DNA from: Eubacteriales bacterium
GTDB lineage: Bacteria > Bacillota > Clostridia > Lachnospirales > Lachnospiraceae
NCBI GenBank assembly: GCA_030525875.1
Contig: JAUNDV010000001.1
Location: 1 to 64,000, forward strand
DNA: 64,000 nucleotides
Reading direction: 5' to 3'
The translations under genes and the position numbers were made by a program. Below the pieces are notes generated by a model that was not told the origin of the DNA, did no database searches, and saw only the letters and a program-made list of their open reading frames with translations. Shown in pieces: positions 45,099 to 55,229 of this stretch (the stretch's first letter is position 1; each line of letters starts with the position of its first letter).

Positions 45099-46127
45099 AT
45101 GGCTGAAAATAAGAATACAAAATTGCAGATACGAAACAGCACGGTGGATTTTCTTGTATTTACAAAGGATGCCCACGAGGATGGTATTGAAGTTCGTGTT
45201 CAGGATCACGATGTATGGCTGACACAAAAAGCAATTGGGCAGCTTTTCGATGTAGATAGAAGCGTTGTCACAAAACATTTGAAAAACATCTATGAAAGTG
45301 GAGAATTGTCCGAGGAATCAACTTGTGCAAATTTTGCACAAGTTGCGGATAATGGAAAAACCTACCAATATAAGTTTTATTCGCTATCTGCCATAATTGC
45401 GGTTGGCTACCGTGTCAACTCCGACAGGGCAACACAATTCAGACAATGGGCAACAAAAGTGCTTGATACCTTTGCAAAACAAGGATATGTTTTAGATAAG
45501 AGCAGATTGATTAACGGTCAAATTTTCGATGAGGATTATTTTGAACACTTAATTTCTGAGATACAAGAAATTCGAGCCAGTGAGCGCCGTTTCTATCAAA
45601 AGATTACAGACATCTATGTTACTGCCGTCGATTATTCCTTTGATAGCCAAATCACGAAAGATTTCTTTGCCACAGTACAGAATAAGATGCATTATGCTGT
45701 TCATGGAAATACCGCGGCGGAAGTCATTGTAGCAAGAGCAGACCACACAAAAGAGCATATGGGATTAACCTCATGGCGCAACGCTCCTGATGGAAAAATT
45801 GTAAAAGCAGATGTGTCGATTGCAAAGAATTACTTATCCAAGGGTGAAATACAGGAGCTTAACGAGATCGTTACGATGTATTTGGACTACGCTACAAGAC
45901 AGGCACGGCGACATATTCCCATGACGATGGCAGATTGGGCTTCCAAACTGGATGCATTCCTGCAATTCAACGATGCGGAAGTCTTACAAAACAAGGGTAA
46001 AGTCACAGCTGCAATCGCAAAAACCTTTGCGGAAAGCGAATTTGAGCAGTACCGTGTCATTCAAGATCGTCTATATCAAAGTGATTTTGACCGTCTTGTT
46101 GCCTGCACAGAAGAAAAAAACGACTAA
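45099..46127 (+). CDS. RhuM family protein
   Basis: The 342-residue protein matches the RhuM family: WLTQKAIGQLFDVDRSVVTKHLKNI, YKFYSLSAIIAVGYRVNS and TQFRQWATKVL, then KADVSIAKNYLS and YATRQARRHIPMTM. The N-terminal part is a predicted helix-turn-helix; the C-terminal part looks DNA-related. RhuM was named from a Salmonella pathogenicity island, but the biochemical role is not settled. GC-rich codon use and the adjacent IS66 remnant suggest acquisition. Confidence 0.9.
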   Translation: MAENKNTKLQIRNSTVDFLVFTKDAHEDGIEVRVQDHDVWLTQKAIGQLFDVDRSVVTKHLKNIYESGELSEESTCANFAQVADNGKTYQYKFYSLSAIIAVGYRVNSDRATQFRQWATKVLDTFAKQGYVLDKSRLINGQIFDEDYFEHLISEIQEIRASERRFYQKITDIYVTAVDYSFDSQITKDFFATVQNKMHYAVHGNTAAEVIVARADHTKEHMGLTSWRNAPDGKIVKADVSIAKNYLSKGEIQELNEIVTMYLDYATRQARRHIPMTMADWASKLDAFLQFNDAEVLQNKGKVTAAIAKTFAESEFEQYRVIQDRLYQSDFDRLVACTEEKND

Positions 46128-46137
46128 CAACAGAAAA

Positions 46138-46180
46138 TTCCGTTATCAGCCATGTCATAGCCGATAACGGGATTTTGTTT
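46138..46180 (+). terminator. Terminator after the RhuM gene
   Basis: CCGTTATCAGC (46140-46150) pairs with GCCGATAACGG (46160-46170) with one mismatch, extended by AATT/GATT pairs and followed by TTTTGTTT. Confidence 0.85.
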
Positions 46181-46226
46181 AAGGATATACAAGTTCGATT
46201 AAGATAAAAGAGGAATCAAGGACATT

Positions 46227-46649
46227 ATGAAAAAATATGACGATATAATAAATTTACCACATCACATATCTTCTATACATCCTCAGATGTCCATGCATGA
46301 CCGGGCTGCACAGTTTTCACCCTTTGCCGCATTGACAGGATATGATAGAGCTATAAAGGAGAGTTCCCGTCTTACAGAGTCTAAAATAGAACTGGATGAT
46401 TATGAAAAAGCTATTTTGGATCAGCGTATTTTTTTATTGCTGGAACATTTGAAGGAGCTTCCAGAAGTAAGGATAACTTATTTCAAACCGGATGAACTAA
46501 AAGCTGGAGGAAAATATATTTCAGTAAGCGGAGTTGTTAAAAAAATAGATAGCTATGAAAAGAAGCTTATATTAGAGGATAGAAAGACAATAGCCGTTTG
46601 CGACATTTTGAGTATTGAAGGAGATTTATTTCATAGCTTGGAAATGTAG
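46227..46649 (+). CDS. YolD-like family protein
   Basis: The 140-residue protein carries the YolD N-terminal block HPQMSMHDRAAQFSPFAALTGYD and a C-terminal beta domain (GVVKKIDSYEKKLILED). YolD-like proteins usually lie beside a Y-family DNA polymerase (UmuC-type) gene and are thought to assist it in SOS repair. No such polymerase is present here, so this copy is an orphan. AAGGA precedes the ATG. Confidence 0.88.
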   Translation: MKKYDDIINLPHHISSIHPQMSMHDRAAQFSPFAALTGYDRAIKESSRLTESKIELDDYEKAILDQRIFLLLEHLKELPEVRITYFKPDELKAGGKYISVSGVVKKIDSYEKKLILEDRKTIAVCDILSIEGDLFHSLEM

Positions 46650-46671
46650 AAATTTATATTAGGAGAAATAA

Positions 46672-48012
46672 ATGAAACAGGAAATTCAGTTATCGAGTCA
46701 TTTTACATACAAACGTTTAATTAACTTTACTTTGCCTTGTATTGGCATGATGATTTTTACCTCTATTTACAGTGTTGTGGATGGTTTTTTCGTATCAAAC
46801 TATGCGGGAAAAACAGCTTTTGCTGCGGTAAATTTGATTTTTCCAGTGCTGATAATTATGGTAACAGTAGGATTCATGCTTGGAACAGGTGGTTCTGCAA
46901 TCGTTGCCAAGGCCTTTGGAGAGGGCGATGAAGAAAGAGCTAATAGCAATTTTTCATTGTTTGTATATACTGGATTGATTATTGGTGTTGTGATCGCTGT
47001 TTTGGGCTATATTTTTATCAGACCAATTGCGATTGCACTAAAGGCTGAAGGTGAGCTTTTGGAAAATGCAGTATTGTATGGACGTATTATTTTAGTGTCT
47101 TTACCTTTCAATATACTTCAATATCTGTTTCAGCCATTTTTTGTAACAGCGGAAAAACCTAAGCTTGCACTATGGTCTACTGTGTGTGCAGGCGTAATAA
47201 ATATAGTGCTTGATGCAGTTCTTGTCATTTTGCTTCCATTGGAATATAAGCTTGCAGGCGCTGCTACAGCAACTGCCGTTAGCCAGATTATTGGAGGCAT
47301 TATTCCTCTTGTATATTTTGGTAGAAAGAATACAAGTATTCTTCGCCTTGGTAAAACAAATTTTGATGGAAGAGCTTTAATGCAGGCCTGCATAAATGGT
47401 TCATCCGAATTCATGAGCAATATTGCTATGAATGTGGTAGGCATCCTTTATAATGTTCAGTTGTTGAAATATGCAGGTGAGAATGGCGTTGCAGCTTATG
47501 GCGTTATGATGTATGTCAGTCTTATTTTCTCAGGAGCATTTATTGGATATTCTATTGGTACGGCTCCTATCTTTGGGTATAACGACGGTGCCAGAAATTA
47601 TACAGAGCTAAAAAATTTGCTTAAAAAGAGCTTGATTTTGATAGGAATATTTTCCTTTGTTATGACAGTCTTAGCAGAAGTTATGACAGTTCCTCTGTCA
47701 AAATTCTTCGTTGGATATGATGCCGAGCTGATGAGTCTTACAGTTTCTGGATTCCGTATATATTCAATTGCATTTTTATTTATGGGATATGCAATTTTTG
47801 CTTCGAGCTTTTTTACTGCACTAAATGATGGCGTGACATCTGCAATCATTTCCTTCTTAAGGACATTGGTATTTCAGGTTGGTTCAGTTCTGCTGCTTCC
47901 TGTGATACTGGGTATTAATGGTATCTGGTATTCAGATGTTGTGGCAGAATTTATGGCAGTTATATTTTCTGCTATCTTTATGTTTACTAAAAGGAAGAAA
48001 TATCATTATTGA
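46672..48012 (+). CDS. MATE family efflux transporter
   Basis: The 446-residue protein has 12 predicted membrane segments and the MATE two-bundle layout (YSVVDGFFVSNYAGKTAFAAV, GTGGSAIVAKAFGEGD, then GTAPIFGYNDGARNYTEL). MATE proteins export cationic drugs or metabolites by Na+ or H+ antiport. AGGAG precedes the ATG and it follows the YolD-like gene by 22 bp. Substrate not predictable. Confidence 0.93.
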   Translation: MKQEIQLSSHFTYKRLINFTLPCIGMMIFTSIYSVVDGFFVSNYAGKTAFAAVNLIFPVLIIMVTVGFMLGTGGSAIVAKAFGEGDEERANSNFSLFVYTGLIIGVVIAVLGYIFIRPIAIALKAEGELLENAVLYGRIILVSLPFNILQYLFQPFFVTAEKPKLALWSTVCAGVINIVLDAVLVILLPLEYKLAGAATATAVSQIIGGIIPLVYFGRKNTSILRLGKTNFDGRALMQACINGSSEFMSNIAMNVVGILYNVQLLKYAGENGVAAYGVMMYVSLIFSGAFIGYSIGTAPIFGYNDGARNYTELKNLLKKSLILIGIFSFVMTVLAEVMTVPLSKFFVGYDAELMSLTVSGFRIYSIAFLFMGYAIFASSFFTALNDGVTSAIISFLRTLVFQVGSVLLLPVILGINGIWYSDVVAEFMAVIFSAIFMFTKRKKYHY

Positions 48013-48382
48013 CATTTATCATATTCTATAATATCCTCGATATTGTAAAAATCATTAATAATCTGAAGCAGTCTTAATGGATATGATCTAATTTCAAAAT
48101 TTTGTTTATTTCTTCCATATTTTTAATTCAAATGAAATATGTATTTTTGTTTTCTGTGAGGTTCTATTTATTTTCTATTTATTCAAATTTTAGATTTCTA
48201 TTTAATGTCATGTAAATAATCCCACGATACATAATAGTTAGACATTAAAGCTGTGATCTGGATCATTAGTGTAAGCGTTTCGTAAGAGTATATCTTTGAG
48301 GAGGTGTGTAAGATGTATTGATTGCAAACTTTAATGTTACTTTGAGTCAGGTATTTAAATGAATTTAGGGAGTGAATAAAAT
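48013..48382. other. AT-rich intergenic region with a two-codon ORF behind a strong ribosome site
   Basis: No normal gene is found. GAGGAGG near 48298-48304 is followed about 8 bp later by ATG TAT TGA (48313-48321), a two-codon ORF. About 35 codons on the minus strand near 48010-48120 read protein-like (SYPLRLLQIINDFYNIEDII) without a start and may be a gene remnant. The ribosome site of the DUF5688 gene lies at the right end. Confidence 0.5.
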
Positions 48383-49048
48383 ATGGATTTTGTGGAATTT
48401 TGTGAAGAGATAAGAGATAGATTGTTTATAAAGGTCTCTTCATTTGAAAAAATTAAGGAAAAGCTAGAGGAGATACCTTATACACGCATTGAAAACCTTG
48501 CGATAAGCTATCATATTTTGCTTGAAAAGTGTGCAGATAAGGTAACCTCGATTGTAGTTTCAAAGGCTTTGTTTGAAAAGATGGGTATTGATAAAGAGGA
48601 GTTTCATAAGGAAGCACTTGAAAATAGTAGTCGGCTGTTTCCTGTATATGTAGATAATATAAAAAATATTATATTTAGAATTTCAGATAAGGATAAAATT
48701 TGTGATGATACTTTAGAGATTAGAGAGATGATCTCTAAATCAATGAAAAAGGAAAATGAATATCCGTTATTTGTAGTTACAAATAAAATTTATACCTATG
48801 GTGCAGCAACGATTTTTTATGACGGGGTGATGGAGCAGATAGGAGAAAGCTTTGGTAAGAATTATTTTATTCTTCCATCATCAGTACATGAAATGATTAT
48901 CCTTCCTGATGATGGAAAATTTGAATATAAAAAATTAAAAGAAATAGTAGAATCTGTAAATAGAGAAATCGTAAGTCCAGACGATTTTCTGACAGATGAC
49001 GTCTATTATTACAATATTGAAAAGCATTTGTTTGAAATTGTGGGTTAA
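48383..49048 (+). CDS. DUF5688 family protein
   Basis: The 221-residue soluble protein contains TYGAATIFYDGVMEQIGE and the block FILPSSVHEMIILPDD that I associate with DUF5688 proteins, common in Lachnospiraceae and often near mobile DNA. No catalytic motif is recognised. The protein is compact, with no membrane segment. GGGAG precedes the ATG. Function unknown. The gene is convergent with the following MATE gene, with only 14 bp between their stops. Confidence 0.7.
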   Translation: MDFVEFCEEIRDRLFIKVSSFEKIKEKLEEIPYTRIENLAISYHILLEKCADKVTSIVVSKALFEKMGIDKEEFHKEALENSSRLFPVYVDNIKNIIFRISDKDKICDDTLEIREMISKSMKKENEYPLFVVTNKIYTYGAATIFYDGVMEQIGESFGKNYFILPSSVHEMIILPDDGKFEYKKLKEIVESVNREIVSPDDFLTDDVYYYNIEKHLFEIVG

Positions 49049-49062
49049 AGGCTTATTGAGAC

Positions 49063-50439
49063 TTATTCGGAGAATTTAGCCTTTAATCCAGCCATATACT
49101 TTTCAAATACTATAAAGGTTATGATGGTAGTAAGTGGATTTGATATTGCTTCAGCTGCATATACACCCCAGACTCCTGTAAAGACAGGAAGAATCAGAGC
49201 AAGAGGCACAAGTAAAATAACCTTTCGCATAATTCCAAACAGGAAGGAATATTTTGTGTTTCCCATGGCTACAAAGGCATTTTGGTTTACCATCTGAAAT
49301 CCTATAATGAAAATAGTAGAAAACATGAGCCTCATGGTTTTTACAGTGAGCTCTATAAGTTCGGCATTATTAGTAAAAAGCATGCAAACTGGCTTAGGTA
49401 AAAATACCAGAAATATCCACATAAATACAGCACAGCCCATACTTAAGATACGGGCGTAATGTATGGTGGAACGTATACGTGAATAATTTTTAGCACCATA
49501 ATTATAGCTTAATATTGGCTGTGCACCTGTAATCACACCTATGAGTGGCATAAAGAAAATCTGGCTGATACTTCCTAGTATGGCCATTGATGCAAGGTGT
49601 AAATTTGCAGAAGCACCTCCATAGTGAATGAGCAGGCGGTTTAAAAGTATTATTACTATGGATTCGTTTATCCTAAATGTAAATGGAGAAACGCCTAGAG
49701 AGCAGGTTGAAATAATAATACTTTTGTCTGGCTTTAAATCTCGTAGTCTTATTCTTATATAGCTTTTTTTAGAGAGCAGGAAGTTTAATATCCATATGCA
49801 GGACACAAGCTGGGATATTACTGTAGCTATGGCTGCTCCACGGATTCCCATATTGAATACATAGATAAATATAGGATCAAGTATAATATTGAGAACAGCT
49901 CCGATAACAACAGAGATAGTTCCTACAAGCGTAAAGCCCTGGGCATTGATAAAAGGATTAAGGCCAAGGGCAAGCTCTACAAAGACTGTTCCAAGAAGAT
50001 AAATGAAGAGATAGTCATAGGCAAAAGGCAGAGTCTGACTATCCGCTCCAAATAAAATTAATAGTGGTTCAAGGAAAATAATACAGCCCACAGTCATTAT
50101 CAATGAAATAAAGAGTAGCAGACTTATTGCATTGCCAAGATATTTTTGTGCCTTTTCGTAATCGCCCTCGCCTATAGCGATAGAGGCAAGAGGTGAGCCG
50201 CCCATGCCGGGAAGGCAACTGAAGGCAGATATCATCATTGTTATTGGAAAAGTAAGACCTACTCCGCTTAAGGCCAGGGTACCGATTTCTGGCATATGGC
50301 CTATGTACATTCTGTCTACTATACTGTAAAGTGCATTTACAAGCTGGGCGGCAGCTGCGGGTATAGTAAGTTTTATGAGCAAGGGAAATATGCTTGCGTT
50401 AGCAAGCCTGTTATTTATATTGTTTTCTGATTTATTCAT
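49063..50439 (-). CDS. MATE family efflux transporter
   Basis: The 458-residue protein has 12 predicted membrane segments, with ALYSIVDRMYIGHM, MGGSPLASIAIGEGDYEKAQ and the second-half GAQPILSYNYGAKNYSRIR. I chose the ATG at 50439 (MNKSENNINNRLANASIFPLL, short cytoplasmic start); the longer frame to 50511 adds an atypical leader. It is divergent from the alcohol dehydrogenase gene, with inverted repeats in between. Confidence 0.92.
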   Translation of the reverse strand: MNKSENNINNRLANASIFPLLIKLTIPAAAAQLVNALYSIVDRMYIGHMPEIGTLALSGVGLTFPITMMISAFSCLPGMGGSPLASIAIGEGDYEKAQKYLGNAISLLLFISLIMTVGCIIFLEPLLILFGADSQTLPFAYDYLFIYLLGTVFVELALGLNPFINAQGFTLVGTISVVIGAVLNIILDPIFIYVFNMGIRGAAIATVISQLVSCIWILNFLLSKKSYIRIRLRDLKPDKSIIISTCSLGVSPFTFRINESIVIILLNRLLIHYGGASANLHLASMAILGSISQIFFMPLIGVITGAQPILSYNYGAKNYSRIRSTIHYARILSMGCAVFMWIFLVFLPKPVCMLFTNNAELIELTVKTMRLMFSTIFIIGFQMVNQNAFVAMGNTKYSFLFGIMRKVILLVPLALILPVFTGVWGVYAAEAISNPLTTIITFIVFEKYMAGLKAKFSE

Positions 50440-50482
50440 AGTGATTGATACTCCGAAAAGCGTATTAAATTTTTTTGTATAA

Positions 50483-50515
50483 GTAAGTGCATATATACAA
50501 TATTTATGCACTTAC
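50483..50515. promoter_or_regulatory. Perfect 11-bp inverted repeat in a divergent promoter region (candidate operator)
   Basis: GTAAGTGCATA (50483-50493) and TATGCACTTAC (50505-50515) form a perfect inverted repeat with an 11-bp spacer, so half-site centres are 22 bp apart (two helical turns). It lies between the MATE start and the adh start. A weaker palindrome ATTGTAT/ATACAAT follows at 50526-50553. No regulator gene is adjacent. Confidence 0.55.
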
Positions 50516-50637
50516 AAGAGCGTTGATTGTATAATATTAATATATCATACAATTCATTAATTGCATATTTACTTAAAATAGTTTATATTATAAAGTATGT
50601 TAATTAATAAACAATTAATGAAGAGAGGTATTTTATT

Positions 50638-51702
50638 ATGAAGGGTTACGGAATGATATCTGTAGGAAATCCGGGCTGGCTTGAGAAGGACATGCCTGTT
50701 ATAGGAGCATTGGATGCGCTTGTACGTCCTATAGCTGTAGCTCCATGTTCATCAGATACACATGCTATGCATGGCGGAAGCGGAGAAAAGAATAATCTTA
50801 TTCTTGGACATGAGGCAGTAGGAGAAATCGTAGAGGTAGGTTCTCTTGTTAAGAAATTTAAACCTGGAGATGTAGTTGTTGTGCCATGTACAACTCCTGA
50901 CTGGAATGAGACAGGTGTTCAGATGAGAGGAAGCAACAATGCCCACGATAGTGGAGCCATGAAGAGCTTCAAGTTCTTAAGCCAGAAGGATGGAGTATTT
51001 GCAGAGTTTTTCTCTGTAAATAATGCAGATGCTAACCTTGTACTTCTTCCTGAGGGAGTATCAGTAGATGCAGCTTTGATGACTGTTGATATGATGTCTA
51101 CAGGCTTCTACGGAGTTGAAATGGCTGATGTTCAGTTTGGAGACAGCGTTGTTGTATTTGGTATAGGCCCTGTTGGTCTTATGGCAATTGCAGGAGCTAA
51201 GCTTAGAGGTGCAGGAAGAATTTATGCTATCGGAACACGTAAGAACTGTGCCGAGCTTGCAAGAGAATATGGTGCAACAGATATCATAAGTTATAAGGAT
51301 GGTGATCTTGTCCAGCAGATTCTTGAGAAGGAAGGCGGAAAGGTTGACAGGGTTATTATTGCAGGCGGAAGCTGCGCATCAATGAATCAGGCTCTTATGA
51401 TGGTTAAGAATAATGGTGTAGTTTCCAATATTAACTTCTATGATGTAACAGATTCTTTCCAGATTCCAGCATACCTTTGGGGACTTGGAATGTCTGACAT
51501 CTCAATAAGAGGAGGCTTCTGCCCAGGTGGCGCTTATAGAATAGAGAAGATGCTTAATCTTATCAAGTCTGGAAGAATTGCTCCAGAGAAGCTTCTCAAT
51601 TATAAATTTGAAGGCTTTGACAAGATTGAAGAGGCATTCAAATTAATGGATGAAAAGCCAGCTGATCTTATAAAGCCAGTGGTTCATATTAATTGGGATT
51701 GA
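50638..51702 (+). CDS. NADP-dependent secondary alcohol dehydrogenase (zinc type)
   Basis: The 354-residue protein closely follows the Clostridium beijerinckii / Thermoanaerobacter secondary-alcohol dehydrogenase pattern: Cys37, GHEAVGE and Asp in TVDMMSTGF as zinc ligands, FKPGDVVVVPCTTPDW, and the NADP site GIGPVGLMAIAGAKLRGAGR followed by GTRKNC, whose Arg favours NADP. It should interconvert ketones or aldehydes and alcohols. GAGAGG precedes the ATG. It is followed by D-lactate dehydrogenase, suggesting a fermentation gene pair. Confidence 0.93.
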   Translation: MKGYGMISVGNPGWLEKDMPVIGALDALVRPIAVAPCSSDTHAMHGGSGEKNNLILGHEAVGEIVEVGSLVKKFKPGDVVVVPCTTPDWNETGVQMRGSNNAHDSGAMKSFKFLSQKDGVFAEFFSVNNADANLVLLPEGVSVDAALMTVDMMSTGFYGVEMADVQFGDSVVVFGIGPVGLMAIAGAKLRGAGRIYAIGTRKNCAELAREYGATDIISYKDGDLVQQILEKEGGKVDRVIIAGGSCASMNQALMMVKNNGVVSNINFYDVTDSFQIPAYLWGLGMSDISIRGGFCPGGAYRIEKMLNLIKSGRIAPEKLLNYKFEGFDKIEEAFKLMDEKPADLIKPVVHINWD

Positions 51703-51748
51703 TAAGTAGTAACAATATAGCTACGATATTTTAGGAGGATTTAAACAT

Positions 51749-52735
51749 ATGAAGATCAAATTATATGATGTTCGTAAAGATGAAATGGCAGCTATTGATG
51801 CATATTCAAAGCAGCTTGGTGTTGAGACTGAGATAACGCAGGATGAACTTTGTGCAGACGATATAAGAAAGCTGGATGGATATGACGGAGTATCTGTGCT
51901 TGGACATAAAAAGGTCGACAGAGAGCTCTTAGAAGCTTTAAAGGAAGCCGGCATAGGCTGCATTTCAACAAGAACTGTTGGATTTAATCATATTGATCTT
52001 AATTCAGCCAAAGAGCTTGGAATAAGAGTCTGCAATGCAAACTATCCTCCTAATGGTGTAGCAGAATTTACAGTTATGCTCATGCTTATTGCACTCAGAA
52101 AGTATAAACCTGCAATGTGGAGACAGGGCGTTAATGATTATTCTCTTCCGGGACTTCAGGGTAAGGAGCTTGGAAAATGTACTGTTGGTATAATTGGAAC
52201 AGGCAGAATCGGTCAGGCAGTACTTAAGAATCTTACAGGCTTTGGATGTAAGCTCATAGCCTATGATCCATATCCTCAGGACAGCGTAAGAGAGATTGCG
52301 GAATATGTAGACCTGGATACTTTACTTAAGACAAGTGATATCATATCACTTCATGTTCCACTTACAGAGGATAACCGTTATATGATTAATGCTGAAAATA
52401 TTGCAAAGATGAAAAAGGGTGTAATGATTGTAAATGCTTCAAGAGGTGAGCTTGTAGATATAGATGCACTTACTGAGGCGGTTGAATCAGAGCATGTGGG
52501 TTCTGTTGCAATGGATGTTATTGAGGATGAAGTTGGTATATATCATCAGAGCAGAATCAACGATATTATCAAAAATAGAAAAATGGCTTATCTGAGACAG
52601 TTTCCTAATGTTGTTCTTACCCAGCATATGGCATTTTATACAGATGTTAATGTAGACAGCATGGTAGAGTGTGGAATCAAGGCAATCAAGGAAATAGTTG
52701 AAACAGGCAGCTCTGTCCATGAGATAAAGCTATAA
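51749..52735 (+). CDS. D-lactate dehydrogenase (D-isomer 2-hydroxyacid dehydrogenase, VanH-like)
   Basis: The 328-residue protein has the D-2-hydroxyacid dehydrogenase fold: NAD-binding VGIIGTGRIGQAV, catalytic Arg in NASRGELVD, Glu in MDVIEDEVG, and His in LTQHMAFYT. The NYPPNGVAEFTVMLML block is typical of D-LDH/VanH. It reduces pyruvate to D-lactate with NADH, a fermentation end step. No vanA-like ligase is nearby, so resistance is not implied. AGGAGG precedes the ATG. Confidence 0.92.
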   Translation: MKIKLYDVRKDEMAAIDAYSKQLGVETEITQDELCADDIRKLDGYDGVSVLGHKKVDRELLEALKEAGIGCISTRTVGFNHIDLNSAKELGIRVCNANYPPNGVAEFTVMLMLIALRKYKPAMWRQGVNDYSLPGLQGKELGKCTVGIIGTGRIGQAVLKNLTGFGCKLIAYDPYPQDSVREIAEYVDLDTLLKTSDIISLHVPLTEDNRYMINAENIAKMKKGVMIVNASRGELVDIDALTEAVESEHVGSVAMDVIEDEVGIYHQSRINDIIKNRKMAYLRQFPNVVLTQHMAFYTDVNVDSMVECGIKAIKEIVETGSSVHEIKL

Positions 52736-52945
52736 TCGGGATTTGAGCATTTTAACTATTTAATGTTTAATAATCGCATATTGCAGGATGTAGTGATATA
52801 TTCCGCTCAGATAGAGACAATTTTTTTCATAAAAAATGAGTGATAAAATTATAGCATTTTCATAAAAATATAAACTGTGATTGATATTTATTGTGCAATA
52901 TGGTAGCATACAATTAGTTAGTTGAAGTGCTGGAGATTAAGAGTA

Positions 52946-52992
52946 GCATGTAAAAAAGCTGAGACTTATTGAGTTTTTTTACATGCTTTTTT
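52946..52992 (+). terminator. Leader hairpin upstream of glpP (terminator, possibly GlpP-controlled)
   Basis: GCATGTAAAAAA (52946-52957) pairs with TTTTTTACATGC (52975-52986), followed by TTTTTT. It ends about 25 bp before the glpP start. GlpP family proteins allow read-through of leader terminators in glycerol genes, so this may be the control point of its own operon; it could also simply end the ldh transcript. Confidence 0.8.
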
Positions 52993-53016
52993 AATACGAA
53001 AAGATAAGGGGTGCAT

Positions 53017-53586
53017 ATGAATCAGAATTTTTATGATCTTGTAGAAGCCAATCCGGTTATTGCAGCGGTAAAAGATGAAAAAGGACTCAGGGAATGCTGT
53101 GAGCTTGAAGATATAAAGGTTGTTTTTATTTTATTTGGGGATGTGTGTTCCATTGGAGATATAGTAGATCAGATAAAGCAGGCTGGTAAAATAGCAATGG
53201 TTCATATCGATCTTGTTAATGGATTATCAGGTAAGGATATAGTTGTAGATTTTATAAAAAATAATACAAGGGCAGACGGTATCATAAGTACTAAAGCAGC
53301 CATTATAAAGAGAGCAAAGGAACTTGGGCTTTATACTATTTTCCGTGTATTTGTAATCGATTCGATTGCGCTTGAAAATATTAAAAATCAATTCCATGTA
53401 GTCCAGCCGGATTTTATAGAGATTCTTCCTGGGGCAATGCCCAGGATAATTTCCAAGATATGTGATATCATACATCAGCCTGTAATAGCTGGCGGACTTA
53501 TTTCAGATAAGGAATCTGTAATAGCGGCCCTTGAGGCAGGGGCGATATCAGTATCTACAACAAATCCTGATATCTGGAAAATGTAA
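53017..53586 (+). CDS. glpP: Glycerol-3-phosphate-responsive antiterminator GlpP
   Basis: The 189-residue TIM-barrel-like protein matches GlpP: start NPVIAAVKDEKGL, MVHIDLVNGLSGKD, DGIISTK, DFIEILPGAMP, and IAGGLISDKESVIAALEAGA. In B. subtilis GlpP with glycerol-3-phosphate binds glpD leader mRNA and prevents termination. The ATG at 53017 follows AAGGGG. It heads the glycerol cluster, and a terminator hairpin lies in its own leader. Confidence 0.93.
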   Translation: MNQNFYDLVEANPVIAAVKDEKGLRECCELEDIKVVFILFGDVCSIGDIVDQIKQAGKIAMVHIDLVNGLSGKDIVVDFIKNNTRADGIISTKAAIIKRAKELGLYTIFRVFVIDSIALENIKNQFHVVQPDFIEILPGAMPRIISKICDIIHQPVIAGGLISDKESVIAALEAGAISVSTTNPDIWKM

Positions 53587-53655
53587 ATATTACCATCATA
53601 TGAGCTGGATGGTCTTGAATATAAATCAGAAATATATACTAAGGAGGTTAGGTAA

Positions 53656-55152
<1,497 letters not shown>

Positions 55153-55172
55153 ATTTGGGGAAATCTCTCTTG

Positions 55173-55200
55173 CCCTATTCAGAATTTGAATAGGGTTATT
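55173..55200 (+). terminator. Weak hairpin between glpK and the GlpA-like gene
   Basis: CCCTATTC (55173-55180) pairs perfectly with GAATAGGG (55188-55195) and is followed by TTATTT. The short U tract suggests partial termination or an mRNA processing point. Confidence 0.65.
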
Positions 55201-55229
55201 TAGAAGGTGTTATATGAGGAGGGGCTGAA

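Noticed and set aside
44898..45278. Minus-strand ORF over the IS66 remnant and RhuM start
   Set aside because: Both strands overlap here, but the plus strand carries recognisable IS66 and RhuM sequence; the minus frame has no family pattern.
51749..52735. VanH-type vancomycin resistance gene
   Set aside because: The enzyme family is shared, but no D-Ala-D-Lac ligase or VanX is nearby; fermentation D-lactate dehydrogenase is the simpler call.
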